Under the pieces are notes generated by a model that saw nothing but the letters and a program-made list of their open reading frames with translations, did not search any database and was not told the origin of the DNA. DNA of 64,000 nucleotides from Reinekea sp. G2M2-21 (GTDB taxonomy: Bacteria; Pseudomonadota; Gammaproteobacteria; Pseudomonadales; Natronospirillaceae): assembly GCF_015687175.1 (NCBI RefSeq), contig NZ_JADPQG010000002.1, forward strand, positions 186,001-250,000, given 5' to 3'. A program made the position numbers and the translations under genes. Shown here one piece after another: positions 18,190-31,380 of the stretch. Each line of letters starts with the position of its first letter. Position 1 is the stretch's first letter.

Positions 18190-21100
18190 CTAACCTACGT
18201 TTGCGATGCCAAAAGACATATCCTCTTGAGTCGTTCTTTGAGTGTTTGTAGCATCAAACGGTTTGTCGGTATCAAAAGTCGACATCGCCTGTATCAGCTT
18301 GTCTACTCCAACACCTTGAACCGCTGGCGTTATGTCCTGAGCCATGCTGGCGATAGCGGAGGCGGATATAGCGTAACCTCCATCACCTGGTTGAACGTAT
18401 TCAATTGCATGATCGCCACCCAGGAAGTGGTCCGTCACAGTCACTTGATTACTTTCATCGCCATCAATGCGGATAAGAAGGTCATCCCCTTGACGATACC
18501 AGCTAAGTTGGTCTCGCCCGATACCATTGAAGAAAACCCAATCGGTGCCGCCTTCGGAGTCGTCGATAACATCTTGACCGGTATTGGCTCGGAATATGTA
18601 TTGATCATTGCCGGCGCCACCAATAAGTTGGTCATTGCCATCCTCACCAACTAAGGTGTCGTTACCTGCACCTCCTACCAATATGTCGTCGCCGGACCCG
18701 CTGAACGAGCCGTTTCCACCAGAGAGATAGTCATCACCTTCGTTACCAAGCAGATAGTCATTACCTGCAAAACCAAAGATTTGATCTTTCAAAGCATGAC
18801 CTCGAACATAGTCGGTTCCGTTACTGCCCAGAGTTTGCTCACCGGTGGCATCGATGACCTGATCGAAGTCAGCGGGATTCACACCCGTTCCAGTGCCGGT
18901 ACCAGGGTCAGTGCCTGAACCGCTGTCAGTGCCTTCGCCAGAATCACCATTGTCCGCTGAACTCTGTAAATCAGTAACCAAGGTTGCAATTTGTGCGGCA
19001 CTAATCGCCGATTCGCCGTTGACAGGCTGTACCCATTCGATAGACGCGCCGTCGAAGTGCCCCTGCACGCGTACTTGTTGAGTTTCATCGTCATCAATCC
19101 GAATCACCAAATCATTGCCGTCTTTGTACCAATGCAATCGACTGGTTTGCACATCATTGAAGAACAGTACATCTTGCTCACCTGACGTATCGATAATGAG
19201 GTCCTGACCATTGTTGGCCTGAATGTAGTAATTATCGCTATCGCTACCACCTGCCAGTACGTCATTTCCATCTTCGCCCACCAAGGTATCTTGGCCAGCA
19301 CCGCCAACCAGAATGTCGTCACCTGAGCCATTGTACGATCCGTTGCCTCCTGACAAATAGTCGTTACCGGCATTACCTTCAAGGTAGTCGTTACCGCTGA
19401 AACCGAAAATCTGGTCATCCTGGTCGTAACCTCGAATGTAATCTTTTCCATTGGAACCCAGAGTTTGACTGCTGGTCGCATTGATCACCTGGTCGTAATC
19501 GGCCGGGTCAACGTTTAACGATGGATCAGTGTTACCAGAGTTGCCCGTGTCAGGATCGCCATCACCAGGATTGCCATTATCAGGTTCTCCACCATCCGTT
19601 TGGGACGCTAAGAATTGATCGATGGAAACGACGGCGATTGCTCCGTTGCCATTGTCATAACCAATTCGTTCTATCTGATTATTCGCGTTCAAATAGTGAT
19701 CTTTAACGCGAATTTCCTGCTGTGTGTCATCATCAACACGAATGATTAGGTCATCACCATCACGCTCTGTTGACAGCTGGCTTTCACCGATGCCAATGAA
19801 AAACACCGAGTCAGTACCGCCACCAGTGTTATCAATAACGTCCTGCCCCGAATTCGCACGATAGTAATAGGTGTCATTACCCGTACCTCCTATGAGTACG
19901 TCGTTACCCGTTCCTCCGTCCAAGGTGTCGTTACCTGCCCCACCAATCAGCTCGTCGTCACCACCTAGTCCGAAAACAACATCATCACCTTCCAGCGCAT
20001 TGATTTGATCCTTACCGGTATTACCTTGCAGGGTTTCTCCCGTTTCTGTACCTGTCATGACTTGGTCAAAACCGGTCCCCGCAGCATTGATGATTTGCTC
20101 AATAGCGTCCGCCTGAACGACCTGACCACCGCCTAACACGATGTAATCTATTCGTGCATCGCCACCAGCAAAATGATTTTCCACACGCACGGTTTGGTTT
20201 GCATCTTCATCAATGGTAATCAAAAGGTCATTACCATCTTTCGCGTAGTTCAGTCTATCCCCGGTAACACTAAAGAAAATACCATCGTTACCATCGCCGG
20301 TTTGACGAATCACGTCATTACCACTGTTATTCGCGTAGATGTATTTATCGTTGCCGTCACCGCCATCCAAAATGTCATTACCCAAACCGCCGTTCAGCTG
20401 ATCATCTCCGGCTTCGCCAAAGAGGATATCATCACCGCCTTTTGCATCCACGTAGTCATTCCCGGCACCCGCTTCAAACGTTTCAGACCGATCCCCTGAA
20501 CCAAAAAGTGTATCTTTCAGGTCAGTCCCCCGGTAAACAACGCGATTCTCTATGTCTTCATAACTCAATTTTTGACCATCAGAGAATACGAATTCTTGAA
20601 TTTTAAACAGCTCAACATTGTTCGTGTATGGGTAGTACCAATTCTGGATCGTGATCTGATCCAAACCATTACTGTGTTCAACGATCAGGTCGTTTTCCTG
20701 ACGAACGAATGTTAAATCGCTTAAGGCAATATCACTTCCAAACTCCAGCTTGTTGTCAGCAATTTTTTGGTTAGGGTACGTATGATTGTCGGACAACACT
20801 GTTTCGATAATCACGTCATTACCATCACCCAAATTAAACTGGTAAGTATCAGCCGCGAAGGAGCCATAAAGAGTATCGTCGCCAGTACCGCCGTTAATGA
20901 CATTGCGAATATTGGCACCAGAAAACCAGTCATCATTCGAAGCATAGATGGTGTCGTTACCAGCACCACCGAGCAGAATGTCAGCTGAGTTAGCATCACC
21001 GGTTAAGGTGTCGTTTCCTTCCCCACCGTCTAGAGTGCCTCTGCCAGACAGCGTGTCCTTTCCCGCACCTCCGTCGAGCGTGCCTTCACCGGTAATGGTG

Positions 21101-24100
21101 TCGTCACCTGCACCACCTTCCAGCCGTCCTGTACCGCTGAGCGTGTCATTGCCCGACTCACCGTACAGATTTCCATCGCCAGAGATGTCATCGTTGTCTC
21201 TGCCGCCATACAAATCACCCGAACCGGTTATAGTATCTTCCCCAGCGTCACCGAAGACAGTACCGGTGCCATCAATGATGTCGTTCCCTTCTCCTCCACG
21301 CAGGGTACCGGTTCCTTTTAAGGTGTCGGTACCGTCACCACCTCGAATCGTATTTGTTCCCGAGTAGTCGGTTATTGTGTCGTTACCGGCACCACCATCC
21401 AGTTCGTCATCGCCTAAACCACCAACAATCTCATCTTGCCCGGCTTCACCGAAAACGATGTCGTTTCCATCGCCAGTATAAATGGTATCGTCGCCCTCTC
21501 CGGCGTATACGGTGTCGTTCGTCGTATGACCTTTAATCTGATCATTCAAGGCAGTACCTTTAAGCGTTTGAGCCAAAATATCTGCGTAAGAAAGTATTGT
21601 CGAGCCAACGATTACGGAGTCGATTGATGCATCAGAACTTTCACTTTCCTGGTCAAACTGTTTCCGAACCCGGATAAGTTCAACTGGCGAAGTAGCAGAC
21701 CCTGTGGATTGCTCCAATGCCTGGCTGGCCTTGTCTAAAATGATTAAATCATCACCTTCCCGTCTGAATACGAGTTCATCTATTGTGTACCCGGTAATAT
21801 TGAGTGCATCGTTACCGGACGCCTCAATAATTGAATCGGTACCATCCCCTTTTTGGTAGTGGTATGTATCATCACCACCAAGCCCTTGCAAAGTGTCGTT
21901 ACCGCCGGCACCCAACAGATTGTTGCCACGAGCGTTTCCGATCAACTCTTCATCAATGGACGTCCCTTTCACGGTTGCTTCTTCTATGTCCTCAACAGAC
22001 CATTGAATGATTTGATCGTTCGCATCCACAAACTCGATTCCATCTCGCGCATAATAGTCTGGCGAACTGAACCAGTTGTTTAGGGTCAGTTTGTCGGTGC
22101 TTTCCGCGGTCGAGAATGTTATTTCGAGGTTATAGCCGGCGCGTCTGAAAACGGCGTCGCTCAGGTTCAAATCGGTCAATTCAATGGTCATCTTGCCGGT
22201 CAGATCGACAATAGAATCTGCACCATCGCCCAAACCAAAAACGTAACGATCATCGCCTTCACCACCTTTGAGACTATCGCCCCCCACACCACCGGCTAAG
22301 GTATCATTGCCGTCTCCGCCGACCAGCGTGTCGTCACCTTGGCCACCCAACAGAGTGTCATCGCCACCCAGGCCAAACAATGTATCGTTACCAGCGGCAC
22401 CTAACATGTCGTTTGCCCCTGCGTTGCCAATCAATTTCTCGTCTGCGGCAGTTCCTATAACCGTGGCGGCTTCAATATCTTCCGCTGACCAATAAATGAC
22501 TTGGTCATCTGCATCAACAAATTCGAGTCCATCACGTGCGAAATAGTCAGGTGAATTGAACCAGCTGGTTATCGTCAATTTATCGGTGCTTTCTGCGGTC
22601 GTAAACGTGATCTCTAGATTACTGCCGGTACGTCTGAAAATCGCATCACTCAGATTTAAGTCGGTCAATTCGATAGTTAATTTACCGGCATCATCCGCAA
22701 TGACATCCGATCCGCTGCCAGATCCAAAGACGTAGCGATCATCGCCTTCGCCACCGCGTAAGACATCACTACCTTCACCACCGACTAAGGTATCGTTATC
22801 GTCGCCTCCGATGAGTGTGTCATTCCCTTCACCACCATATAAAGTATCGTTACCTGAACCGCCATCCAGCGTATCGACCCCACTGTCACCAAACAGCGTG
22901 TCTTCACCCATACCGCCACTCAGACTATCGTGCCCATCACCACCATAGAGCTCATCATCGCCTTCTTCGCCGTATAGCCAGTCTCTATCGGCGCCACCAA
23001 AGATTTTGTCATTGCCTGCTTTACCGTAGAGTTTATCTACTCCTGCCAAGCCTGTTATTTCATCGTCGCCTTCACGACCATAGATCGTGTCAGAACCTGC
23101 TGTACCCACGGTCGATAAGCGAAGCATCTCGGCTTGATCCAAAGTTGAACCATCCGCAAATTCAATCAGCTCAATCAGTGAAGCTTCACGCTTCCAGTTT
23201 TTAAAGATAACACTCACGTTATCTGCCGGTATGGACACTTCCAAATCGAACTCACCACTGTGGCGAATAACGACATCGTCTTTGGTCAAAGATGCATCAG
23301 TAATTTTGATTTTATCTATGGCACTAGCGTCTTTGCTGAGGTCTTCAATGACAACATGCCCGCTGCTCCGATCGATCTGATAAGTCGTGCCGCCATGACT
23401 GCCACCAATAAAGCTCAGGTCGCTGCTTACTTTGACAACCGACGTATGCTCATCAAGGTACAGCGTGTTTGCGCCTGATATTACCTCCACAGGAATGGCA
23501 TTTAATTCTGCTAAGGTGAAAATCGCACCATTGGCAAAGGTGAGGCCTTTGATCAATCGTTCAGATAGTCGGAATTGATCTTTTACAACAACAGAACTAT
23601 TGGTCGACGTGTCGGTGATGACCAGGTCATCATCCACGTGACGCAGGATCAGATTTTCAAGCAGAACATCTGCGCCAAAAGACAGAGTATTCTGACTTCC
23701 ATCCGCAATTTCATAGACATTATCTTCGCCCCAACTACCCGTAAAGTGGTAACGGTCTGCACCTTCTTTGCCTATGAGAGAATCATTCCCCGCACCGCCT
23801 TCAATGACATCGTCACCAGAGGTTGCTTCCACAAAATCATTAAATTCAGAACCCTGGTTAGCCGCGCTTGCAATATCAGCTGCCGTCAACACCGTTGCAT
23901 CCGAAAACCGAATATTGGCGATATTCGGGCTATTCACAAACCAGTTTTTAACGACGATTTGATCACTACCCATCGATATAAACAGATGTTTCTCGGTACG
24001 CGAAAACGTTAAGTCCGCTAAGGTGACGGTGGCATCAAATTCTATTTCGTTGGTTCCAGAATTATCGTCTATCGTGTCTTGACCAAAACCAATGCCATAA

Positions 24101-27100
24101 CGATAGGTATCGTTTCCGGCACCGCCTTTAAGATAGTCGTTTCCGCCTTTGCCTGTGATGACATCGTCTCCGCTGGATCCGGTTATGTCCTCAGTTCTGT
24201 TAGAGCCCGTAACCTCACCTGCTTCGTTTAATGTAACGATACTGGAAATTTCATCGGTCAGTACGCCAGCATTGTCGGCCAGTATATTTACCTGGTCCTT
24301 TTCCCAGACCACACCATTGGTGAACTCGATACGCTCAATAGGATAGTCCGGTGAGTTATACCACCCTTCGATAATCACCGTGTCGTCGGTGTCGCTGAAC
24401 GTAATATAAAAATCCTTACCCTTGCGGTAAGCATTCAGGTTATCGGGGTTTTCACCGCTAAAGCGAAGAACATCAAAATCTCCGGAAGCATCGTGAATAC
24501 GTGCGATACCAAAACCAGCCGCCATCGCGTAAACATCGACATTGTTCGCCGTATCGAAAAACTCCAGATCAGCGCCAGGTAAAGGCAATGAACGCTCAAC
24601 ATCGTCAGGAACAAGCTCTGATGTTTTTAGCTTTTGCAAAACATCGTTTCTATTCCAAACCGTGCCGTCGGAAAACTCAATGAATTTAAAACGGTCGCTG
24701 GTGAAGCGTACGTTCACGTCACCATCTGCATTGGTAACATAGAAAGTGCCATACTGGCGTTTAAGTTGAAGCTCAGACGCTGCAATGCCCTCGCCAAATT
24801 TCAAGGTATCGTAGGCGTTGAGATCAAAGTTGATCGCATCATTACCATCACCTTTTTCATACAGGTAGGTATTGGCTCCAGTCCCGCCGGACAAATTATC
24901 ATTGCCTTTGCCCCCGCTGAGGGTGTCATCGCCGTCGGCACCGTACAGCACATCGTTGCCATCACCACCGTCAAGATTGTCGTCACCGATAGCACCATAG
25001 AGCTTATCGTTACCCAACCCACCCAATAGTGTGTCGTTACCGGCCGCACCCAAAACAGTATCGTCACCATCGAGCGCATCGATTACATCGTTCTCAGCTG
25101 AACCTTCTAAATAGTCATTGCCTTCGGTAGGGGCTTCAGTCAACGCGATCACGTCATCGGGTAAAAGCAGTGAACCGTCTGCAAATTCAAACTCACGAAT
25201 CGATAAATGTCCCGTACCGCCAAACCAACCTTCAATGGTTACTTGGTCACTGGTAGTATCACTTCCGGGCGCTTTCAATAAAACCAATAAGTCTTTATCT
25301 GAACGCGAGAACGTGACGTCGTCTTGGGTAACGCCCTCCTTAAAGCGCAGTTTATTCAACTCGACAAAAAGGCCACCATTGAGCTGACGACTGCCCCGAT
25401 CGTTGATGTAATCATGGCCATCACCGAAACCGAATAGGTATGTGTCGTTTGCACTACCGCCTTCCAGGCGGTCTTGACCTGCACCACCGTCGAGGGTGTC
25501 TTCGCCATCACCGCCATATAGCAAATCGTTGCCACTGTTACCGAATAAAACGTCAGTGCCACCACCCGAGGACAACGTATCGTTGCCTTCGCCGCCGGAA
25601 AGAGTGTCGTTACCTAAGCCAGTAAATATTTGATCGTGACCCGCGAGCCCATCGACAACATGACCATCATCGCCTTGCACAAGATAATCACTACCCATTG
25701 TAGATTGGTTTGCAAGCGCTAAAATCTGTTCAGCGTCCCATACGGTGCCATCTGCAAAAACAATTTCTTCTATCTCGAACGAGTCAGACGTAAGTTTGCT
25801 GAAGGTCAACGATGCATTCGAGCCGATGAGTGACAGAATAACGCCATTCTGAGTCGACCGGATCACAACATCCGTTTCGCTAATACCTTCATCCAACATC
25901 ACTCTGTCGGTTCCCGCCACCCCTTTGCTTTCATAAATACGATCCTGTCCGGATTCATGGCCAAACAGGTAAGAGTCGCTACCGTTCCCGCCATAGAGGT
26001 GATCATTACTATTGACTCCGCCGGACAATGTGTCGTTCCCGCCATATCCGTAAATACGTTGATTAAGACCGTTCTCACCAATAAGCGTGTCGTCGTCTTC
26101 AGTTCCATAGACTCGTATTTGGGCATTGAAATTTGGCGCACCAGGCGTCTTTTCCCAAACCTCTGCCGCTGTCCAGACTGTACCGTCCGAAAACTCAAAC
26201 TCGTCAATAGAACTAACATTACGTAAGAAGAACGAACTAACCGTTAATACATCGGTTAAGTTCGTAAAACGAATAACCAGATTGTTACCTTGTTTTTCAA
26301 ACGAAACATTTTCAGAACTGAAGTCACCGGTAAATTCCACTCGGTCTTGCGCACCTTCAAAATCAGAAACTTCATCGTGCCCAAAACCATTGGCGAAAAT
26401 GAACCGATCGTTACCGGTACCTCCGCCTAGCTTGTCGGAACCAGAACCTGCATGAATAATGTCATTACCACTGCCTGCAATAACTTCATCATTGCCGTCA
26501 CCGTCATAAATAGTGTCATCACCACTTCGACCAAAGATTTTGTCGTTACCTTTACCAGCGTCGATGATGTCATCACCCCCACGAGCGTCGATCTGATCCG
26601 CCACATCAGAACCCGTGAGCGTGTTGCTGTCCCCCGTGTCTTTTATCAGCCGGGTACCGTCTAACAATTCAACGTTGTAATAAAATGGCAAGTCTGACTG
26701 AATCAGCTCGTTTTCCAGGAACAGTTTTTGATACTTCTCTGCCTTAGCTGGGTCAATCGAATTGAGGTCATCGAAATAGCGTTGGAAATGGCCATCAAAA
26801 TCATCTGTTATCCATATACCATCTTCAGAATCATAAACATCACTGGTGAAGAAATTGCTTAGAAAACCATAGCGTACCATTCGGTCATTCAGATAATCGC
26901 GATACCCTTGCAACTGGTTTCCTAAATTACCCACGTTAAAGGTATTGGCATCGCTGCCTGAAAAACGCTCTAACGTGCGAATGGCCTGCAGCTGAGTATT
27001 GTCAGTGATGTAGTCGGTACCCACCCACTTGAACAATATCGCATTGAGTTTCTCGGTATTACCTATGTTGGCATCATCACTGATAAAGTCTTCAACGAGG

Positions 27101-30100
27101 GCCTGTAGCTGGCCGGTTGTGTCCAATGCCATGGCTTGATGCAACGTGGCGACTTTTCCAGAACCCAATGCCTGTGGCAAACTCTTAATGAGCTCTGAAA
27201 TTTCGATGTCGATATCTAAAAAGCTGTCGTAGTTATCGGCGGAGAAAAATACCGCTGCGGTATCACGAACATCACCATCCGTCCGAGTGTACGATGACGC
27301 ATAAAACAGCTCATTGCCGTTTTGGATGGTACCATCCAATTGGTGTTCAATATTAATGCTCTTAACACCCGCTTGTTCCATCGTCATCATTTCATCAAGC
27401 GTCGAAACGCCATCACCGTCTTTGTCTTGCCAAACACGCAAATTTTTGAATATCGCATCGTTTTCATCGATGACTTTATCGTTGTTGTCATCGACTGCCG
27501 CGAGTGCTTCAAAACCATGTAGTGAAATGTTCCCGTCGTTCAATACGGTACTGTCACCAAACAGTTCTCGACCATTGTCGATAACACCATTCCCGTTTAA
27601 GTCAACAGACAAAATGCCATCGTCCGGCGAGACAAAACCGGTGCGAGTGCGGAAGCCATCTGAATTTAAATCGAAGTGAACGGACTGGTTGGTTGTTTCA
27701 ACACCGTCACCGTCTAAATCCAACACAATGGGGTCGCGGCGCTGTGGTGGGTCTAGATCGGGGTTATCGGGGTTGTCATCGTCACCGCCTTTTAAGCGAA
27801 TGCTTAGGTCGTTGTTGCTGAAGTTCAGGATGCTGGTGCCGTTTGCGAGATTCAGGTCACCGTTGTTATCCCAGTGATAAATTTCACCGGAGTCCGTATT
27901 TTGATAGTACCGGCCTGAGTCATCCTCATCGATAAGCTCACCACCGGTATATTGAAAACCTTTTTCACCGCTGCCATTGTCGTTAAACACTTGACCGCTG
28001 CCATCGGCGTCAAGGATTCGGTCTCCCGCGCCAGCGATGTAGGTATCGTAGCCCTCGGTGTCTACCAGCAGATCCTCACCTGCCCCTCCAATGAATTGGT
28101 CGTTACCCGAACCTCCGTTGACAACGTCATTTCCATCACCACCGGTCAATACGTCATCGCCACCGGCTCCCATGATTTGGTCATCGTCGATTCCGCCGTC
28201 AATGACGTCATCACCGTCACCCCCAGACAATGTATCGTTTCCTTCACCGCCTGAAATATCGGTTGATTGATTGCTAGCACTGATCTGGTCATCGAAGCTC
28301 GAACCTATAATATTCTCAGCACCCTCTACAACTAAACTTTGCGAATCTCCTGAGGTTGTGATCGATACAGAATTTTCTCCTTGGCCAGTAACAACTGCCG
28401 CTTTCGCACTATTGGTGAAGTCGATGGTATCGCCATCTTCCCCTTCTGCACCCATGTCAACGGAAGTTAAATCGTTGATGCTTTCATTGGTTAGTTCACT
28501 GACATTGATGACATCATCTGCATCGCTCAATGTTATTTTTTCGACTCGATATAACTCGTCTTCCCACGAACTCCCATCTTTTGACTTTACTGTGTTGCCT
28601 ACTTGTCCACTGGAGTCACTAGTGACGTTGGCGTCTAAATCGATCCGTACGCCGTCAACAATATTACTGTAGGTGACTTCGTCTTCTGACCCATCACCCC
28701 CATCTATATAATCATTCCCTTCAGTACCAATGGCAATATCATCACCACCCATGCCAAAGAGGTGATCATCACCCTTGCCGCCAATCATCACTCCAGAGTG
28801 ATCACCATGGAATACTATTTCCCTTGAATCGATAATTCCGCCGTCGACTCCATCGACATAAAGCTCATCGTCATCATCGACAAAATGAATATCTCCGGGA
28901 ATAGGTAGTGGAAAGAATAGTGGCCCGGAAAAGGTGCCATCAGTATCGCCCGACAGCCAGTACTGTTTAAACAGAAGTAAATAAGAAGCTCTCTTATCTA
29001 TCCATTCATCGGTCGCACTGCCTGTCCCGGCTTCTGGATTGTAGAAGTCGAGCAGATTGTCTTTGTGAGCGGAATAGTCAGCGTCTTCAATAACAAATGG
29101 GTTTAACTCCATTAGAGCATATTGCCAAGCTTCGCTGGTTTTTACTTTGGAAAGAATTTCCTGTTTGGTTTCGTCAATTGTTTTAAAATCTTCAAACTTT
29201 AAAGCACCCGATTGAAAAGAAGCTTTAATAGAATCACTGCCTTCAGGGAAGAACAGTTTATCAAGTCTCACAATTAGGTCTCTTTTTTGGTCTACTGTGA
29301 ACCCGAAAAATGCCTTATAAAAATCTTTTGCAGTTTCTTCACCAAAATACCCACCCAAAAACGCGACGCCAATAATGAGTGCAACGGCAGGTGCACCAGT
29401 GATACCTAATGCTATAGCACCTAGCCCTGCAACCGCTCCTGCTGCTGATCCCAAAATTTCGGAGCCAGCTGTTTCAACTGCAAATTCAGCCAATATACCC
29501 TTCGCGAGCTCATGATCACCAGCTGCTTCTGCAGCTTGTGCTTGAGAAACAGCAACCATTGTTCCTAGTACAAGAGCAGCAGGGCCCATTTTATTCAGGA
29601 CTGACCCACCATATTTATTTGCGTAGTCTAGTGAAACGGTATAAGAGGATTTGAGGTAGTCTCTCAGCCCACCGTCACCAAGCAGCTCCTGATACAACTC
29701 AACCTGTGCAGTAGAAAGAGTTTCCGTGTTTAAACTCGCAGGATCAAAGTTCATTAGTCGAGTCATACCGTCCAATGAAAAACCGCTAAACATGTCTGAA
29801 GCGATCAACTGTGTAATCGAATTTCCAACGAGAACCTTTTCAATCTCTGCAATACCATAGCTATCAAATAGCTTCTTTACATCTGCGTAAGGCACGCCGT
29901 CAATCGACTTAATATTCGAATTTTGCAAAAGTGCTGGTAGCTCTGATTGAATAAACACACTTGAAGGGTCAGGAACTTCCGGCAATATAAGCCTAAAGTG
30001 ACCGTTGGCTTCGGCTACATATTTTTCTGAAGCAATATCCCAAAGTGAAGTAGAGCTTACTCGGCTACCACCATCAACGCGACCCTCGTAGGCGACGTCA

Positions 30101-30483
30101 AACTTATAGTCAATACTACTTTGCTGTTCTGGTGAAAGCTCTTCATATCTAACGCCTTCCTGCTCATAGGCAATAGAGTCCCTCAGTGCCTGTTTAAATG
30201 GTTGAGAACTTAAAAACGAACCTATCTCACTAGACCCCACATCCACATACTGACCTTCAGGAGCGTTCGTGACCAACTCACCCGCAATTTCTACAGCCCT
30301 CGTGCCATTTGTAAATTTGCCACTGAACAGTAAGTAAGTATCGTCTGGTGTTGAATTATTGACTTTACCACTAACCTGGTCAACGAGGTCATATAATTCC
30401 TGAGTAGTAAATATTTTTGCAGTACCATCAGGGTTTTTGTCACCTAATCTATTGAATGCTTGTTGTGCAGTTAGTTCACTCAT
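18190..30483 (-). CDS. Giant RTX (calcium-binding repeat) protein, type I secretion substrate
   Basis: A 4,097-residue secreted protein. I start it at [14 protein letters not shown], with GGAGAT upstream and an 8-bp overlap with the preceding gene, rather than 17 codons earlier. Residues 1-560 are non-repeat, with a long hydrophobic Gly/Ala helix pair at about 344-382 ([20 protein letters not shown]). RTX nonapeptides (GGxGxDxLx) begin near 563. At about 919-1042 is an acidic DxDGDG segment ([35 protein letters not shown]), then a helical spacer to about 1285. From about 1295 to 4055 roughly 16 modules alternate RTX blocks with HCBP-related beta-domains ('F.R.GNDL.I', 'W', 'I..I.F.DG'). Two modules (about 22.0 and 22.6 kb) and the last two (18.4 and 19.1 kb) are near-duplicates. 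No signal peptide is present; secretion signal is expected at the C-terminus. Adhesin, enzyme carrier or toxin are all open; no catalytic domain is evident. Confidence 0.93.
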   Translation of the reverse strand: MSELTAQQAFNRLGDKNPDGTAKIFTTQELYDLVDQVSGKVNNSTPDDTYLLFSGKFTNGTRAVEIAGELVTNAPEGQYVDVGSSEIGSFLSSQPFKQALRDSIAYEQEGVRYEELSPEQQSSIDYKFDVAYEGRVDGGSRVSSTSLWDIASEKYVAEANGHFRLILPEVPDPSSVFIQSELPALLQNSNIKSIDGVPYADVKKLFDSYGIAEIEKVLVGNSITQLIASDMFSGFSLDGMTRLMNFDPASLNTETLSTAQVELYQELLGDGGLRDYLKSSYTVSLDYANKYGGSVLNKMGPAALVLGTMVAVSQAQAAEAAGDHELAKGILAEFAVETAGSEILGSAAGAVAGLGAIALGITGAPAVALIIGVAFLGGYFGEETAKDFYKAFFGFTVDQKRDLIVRLDKLFFPEGSDSIKASFQSGALKFEDFKTIDETKQEILSKVKTSEAWQYALMELNPFVIEDADYSAHKDNLLDFYNPEAGTGSATDEWIDKRASYLLLFKQYWLSGDTDGTFSGPLFFPLPIPGDIHFVDDDDELYVDGVDGGIIDSREIVFHGDHSGVMIGGKGDDHLFGMGGDDIAIGTEGNDYIDGGDGSEDEVTYSNIVDGVRIDLDANVTSDSSGQVGNTVKSKDGSSWEDELYRVEKITLSDADDVINVSELTNESINDLTSVDMGAEGEDGDTIDFTNSAKAAVVTGQGENSVSITTSGDSQSLVVEGAENIIGSSFDDQISASNQSTDISGGEGNDTLSGGDGDDVIDGGIDDDQIMGAGGDDVLTGGDGNDVVNGGSGNDQFIGGAGEDLLVDTEGYDTYIAGAGDRILDADGSGQVFNDNGSGEKGFQYTGGELIDEDDSGRYYQNTDSGEIYHWDNNGDLNLANGTSILNFSNNDLSIRLKGGDDDNPDNPDLDPPQRRDPIVLDLDGDGVETTNQSVHFDLNSDGFRTRTGFVSPDDGILSVDLNGNGVIDNGRELFGDSTVLNDGNISLHGFEALAAVDDNNDKVIDENDAIFKNLRVWQDKDGDGVSTLDEMMTMEQAGVKSINIEHQLDGTIQNGNELFYASSYTRTDGDVRDTAAVFFSADNYDSFLDIDIEISELIKSLPQALGSGKVATLHQAMALDTTGQLQALVEDFISDDANIGNTEKLNAILFKWVGTDYITDNTQLQAIRTLERFSGSDANTFNVGNLGNQLQGYRDYLNDRMVRYGFLSNFFTSDVYDSEDGIWITDDFDGHFQRYFDDLNSIDPAKAEKYQKLFLENELIQSDLPFYYNVELLDGTRLIKDTGDSNTLTGSDVADQIDARGGDDIIDAGKGNDKIFGRSGDDTIYDGDGNDEVIAGSGNDIIHAGSGSDKLGGGTGNDRFIFANGFGHDEVSDFEGAQDRVEFTGDFSSENVSFEKQGNNLVIRFTNLTDVLTVSSFFLRNVSSIDEFEFSDGTVWTAAEVWEKTPGAPNFNAQIRVYGTEDDDTLIGENGLNQRIYGYGGNDTLSGGVNSNDHLYGGNGSDSYLFGHESGQDRIYESKGVAGTDRVMLDEGISETDVVIRSTQNGVILSLIGSNASLTFSKLTSDSFEIEEIVFADGTVWDAEQILALANQSTMGSDYLVQGDDGHVVDGLAGHDQIFTGLGNDTLSGGEGNDTLSSGGGTDVLFGNSGNDLLYGGDGEDTLDGGAGQDRLEGGSANDTYLFGFGDGHDYINDRGSRQLNGGLFVELNKLRFKEGVTQDDVTFSRSDKDLLVLLKAPGSDTTSDQVTIEGWFGGTGHLSIREFEFADGSLLLPDDVIALTEAPTEGNDYLEGSAENDVIDALDGDDTVLGAAGNDTLLGGLGNDKLYGAIGDDNLDGGDGNDVLYGADGDDTLSGGKGNDNLSGGTGANTYLYEKGDGNDAINFDLNAYDTLKFGEGIAASELQLKRQYGTFYVTNADGDVNVRFTSDRFKFIEFSDGTVWNRNDVLQKLKTSELVPDDVERSLPLPGADLEFFDTANNVDVYAMAAGFGIARIHDASGDFDVLRFSGENPDNLNAYRKGKDFYITFSDTDDTVIIEGWYNSPDYPIERIEFTNGVVWEKDQVNILADNAGVLTDEISSIVTLNEAGEVTGSNRTEDITGSSGDDVITGKGGNDYLKGGAGNDTYRYGIGFGQDTIDDNSGTNEIEFDATVTLADLTFSRTEKHLFISMGSDQIVVKNWFVNSPNIANIRFSDATVLTAADIASAANQGSEFNDFVEATSGDDVIEGGAGNDSLIGKEGADRYHFTGSWGEDNVYEIADGSQNTLSFGADVLLENLILRHVDDDLVITDTSTNSSVVVKDQFRLSERLIKGLTFANGAIFTLAELNAIPVEVISGANTLYLDEHTSVVKVSSDLSFIGGSHGGTTYQIDRSSGHVVIEDLSKDASAIDKIKITDASLTKDDVVIRHSGEFDLEVSIPADNVSVIFKNWKREASLIELIEFADGSTLDQAEMLRLSTVGTAGSDTIYGREGDDEITGLAGVDKLYGKAGNDKIFGGADRDWLYGEEGDDELYGGDGHDSLSGGMGEDTLFGDSGVDTLDGGSGNDTLYGGEGNDTLIGGDDNDTLVGGEGSDVLRGGEGDDRYVFGSGSGSDVIADDAGKLTIELTDLNLSDAIFRRTGSNLEITFTTAESTDKLTITSWFNSPDYFARDGLEFVDADDQVIYWSAEDIEAATVIGTAADEKLIGNAGANDMLGAAGNDTLFGLGGDDTLLGGQGDDTLVGGDGNDTLAGGVGGDSLKGGEGDDRYVFGLGDGADSIVDLTGKMTIELTDLNLSDAVFRRAGYNLEITFSTAESTDKLTLNNWFSSPDYYARDGIEFVDANDQIIQWSVEDIEEATVKGTSIDEELIGNARGNNLLGAGGNDTLQGLGGDDTYHYQKGDGTDSIIEASGNDALNITGYTIDELVFRREGDDLIILDKASQALEQSTGSATSPVELIRVRKQFDQESESSDASIDSVIVGSTILSYADILAQTLKGTALNDQIKGHTTNDTVYAGEGDDTIYTGDGNDIVFGEAGQDEIVGGLGDDELDGGAGNDTITDYSGTNTIRGGDGTDTLKGTGTLRGGEGNDIIDGTGTVFGDAGEDTITGSGDLYGGRDNDDISGDGNLYGESGNDTLSGTGRLEGGAGDDTITGEGTLDGGAGKDTLSGRGTLDGGEGNDTLTGDANSADILLGGAGNDTIYASNDDWFSGANIRNVINGGTGDDTLYGSFAADTYQFNLGDGNDVIIETVLSDNHTYPNQKIADNKLEFGSDIALSDLTFVRQENDLIVEHSNGLDQITIQNWYYPYTNNVELFKIQEFVFSDGQKLSYEDIENRVVYRGTDLKDTLFGSGDRSETFEAGAGNDYVDAKGGDDILFGEAGDDQLNGGLGNDILDGGDGNDKYIYANNSGNDVIRQTGDGNDGIFFSVTGDRLNYAKDGNDLLITIDEDANQTVRVENHFAGGDARIDYIVLGGGQVVQADAIEQIINAAGTGFDQVMTGTETGETLQGNTGKDQINALEGDDVVFGLGGDDELIGGAGNDTLDGGTGNDVLIGGTGNDTYYYRANSGQDVIDNTGGGTDSVFFIGIGESQLSTERDGDDLIIRVDDDTQQEIRVKDHYLNANNQIERIGYDNGNGAIAVVSIDQFLASQTDGGEPDNGNPGDGDPDTGNSGNTDPSLNVDPADYDQVINATSSQTLGSNGKDYIRGYDQDDQIFGFSGNDYLEGNAGNDYLSGGNGSYNGSGDDILVGGAGQDTLVGEDGNDVLAGGSDSDNYYIQANNGQDLIIDTSGEQDVLFFNDVQTSRLHWYKDGNDLVIRIDDDETQQVRVQGHFDGASIEWVQPVNGESAISAAQIATLVTDLQSSADNGDSGEGTDSGSGTDPGTGTGTGVNPADFDQVIDATGEQTLGSNGTDYVRGHALKDQIFGFAGNDYLLGNEGDDYLSGGNGSFSGSGDDILVGGAGNDTLVGEDGNDQLIGGAGNDQYIFRANTGQDVIDDSEGGTDWVFFNGIGRDQLSWYRQGDDLLIRIDGDESNQVTVTDHFLGGDHAIEYVQPGDGGYAISASAIASMAQDITPAVQGVGVDKLIQAMSTFDTDKPFDATNTQRTTQEDMSFGIANVG

Positions 30484-30880
30484 CGTCTTTAATCTCCACT
30501 GCCATAAACCCGTCCAACACACCATCGTAACCATGCACAGCGAAAGCAGCTTCTAACTCATCCCTAAATTCTTTTAATTTATTGGTGTCAGGGCGCTGTA
30601 TAACTTCAGCTTCGCGTGTCACTGGAGATTCAATACGTATAGCGTATAACTTATCTTCGAAGCAAAAATAGAAACTTTTTACCTTAGTCATAAGGTGTTC
30701 ATCTGGCCCGACTACCAAAAAATTTCCGTTTCCTGGGTTAATTACATAGTTCATCCACTGACCGTAATTATTAAAATAGCCACCTCGTGCTTTAAGTTTT
30801 AAGTAGAGTTTACTTTTTGGATCAACTAGCGAGAAAAACCTCTCGACAAATTGATCATCAACGGGTTTGAATTTGTACAT
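30476..30880 (-). CDS. 134-aa protein coupled to the RTX gene, uncharacterised
   Basis: A 134-residue cytoplasmic-looking protein (no signal, no membrane helix), mixed alpha/beta with a Tyr/Phe-rich middle ([31 protein letters not shown]) and an acidic C-terminus. AAGGAAG precedes the start. Its stop overlaps the RTX start by 8 bp, so the two are translationally coupled. That tight link suggests a role tied to the RTX protein before export, such as a chaperone, export-competence factor or immunity protein. I recognise no family, and it does not look like the HlyC acyltransferase (no such motifs, no RTX pore-former). Confidence 0.8.
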   Translation of the reverse strand: MYKFKPVDDQFVERFFSLVDPKSKLYLKLKARGGYFNNYGQWMNYVINPGNGNFLVVGPDEHLMTKVKSFYFCFEDKLYAIRIESPVTREAEVIQRPDTNKLKEFRDELEAAFAVHGYDGVLDGFMAVEIKDDE

Positions 30881-30939
30881 ATTATCTTCCTTTATATTTT
30901 CCGTTCATATAACGACACCCAATGGGAATGTAATTAATC

Positions 30940-31116
30940 AAAGGGGCAGTGTCATTGATCTGAACCCTTCACTTTTAAATTCTTGCTCATTAGATGCAAA
31001 AACTTCAATCACAAAAGTTACTCCAATCTATTAATGGTAACGTGACACAGTAATTGACTATAAAATCACGACCACAGGGAGACCTAATTCAAATATCAAT
31101 TGCTCTGACCCCTTTG
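30940..31116. repeat. 177-bp repeat unit 1 with REP-like ends
   Basis: This unit begins AAAGGGGCAG and ends CTCTGACCCCTTTG. The left end can fold on itself (AGGGG...CTGAACCCTT). Its sequence recurs about 220 bp further on at 31164-31341 in the same orientation with scattered differences. Confidence 0.75.
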
Positions 31117-31163
31117 AATTTTTTCATTAGAATTTTTTAAGTGGGTTGTGCACATTTTAAAGA

Positions 31164-31341
31164 AAAGGGGTCAGTGTCATTGATCTGAACCCTTCACTTT
31201 CATTTCTTGCTCATTAGATGCAAAATCTTCAATCATAAAAGTTACCCCAACTTCTCCATTTTAAAGTTTCACAATAATTAATTTTAAAATCACGATCACA
31301 GGTAGACCGAATTCAAATATCAATTACTCTGACCCCCTTTG
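31164..31341. repeat. 178-bp repeat unit 2 with REP-like ends
   Basis: A diverged direct copy of 30940-31116. It begins AAAGGGGTCAGTGTCATTGA, whose first 30 bases form a near-perfect hairpin with CTGAACCCTT, and ends CTCTGACCCCCTTTG. GGGGTCAG-type hairpins like this are a common theme of REP elements mobilised by Y1 transposases; that parallel is inference. No gene is present between 30881 and 31380; the stretch is AT-rich. Confidence 0.75.
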
Positions 31342-31380
31342 ATTTTGACTCACTTGAATTAGCGGTAGACGTTATTCATT

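Noticed and set aside
20940..22900. Tandem nucleotide repeats that could be mistaken for a CRISPR array or satellite DNA.
   Set aside because: The periodicity follows nonapeptide codons in an open reading frame and there are no identical spacers or direct repeats of CRISPR type.
18226..28672. Many plus-strand frames opposite the RTX gene.
   Set aside because: They are mirror artefacts of the repetitive GGxGxD-coding DNA, with low-complexity Pro/Ser/Ile/Val translations.
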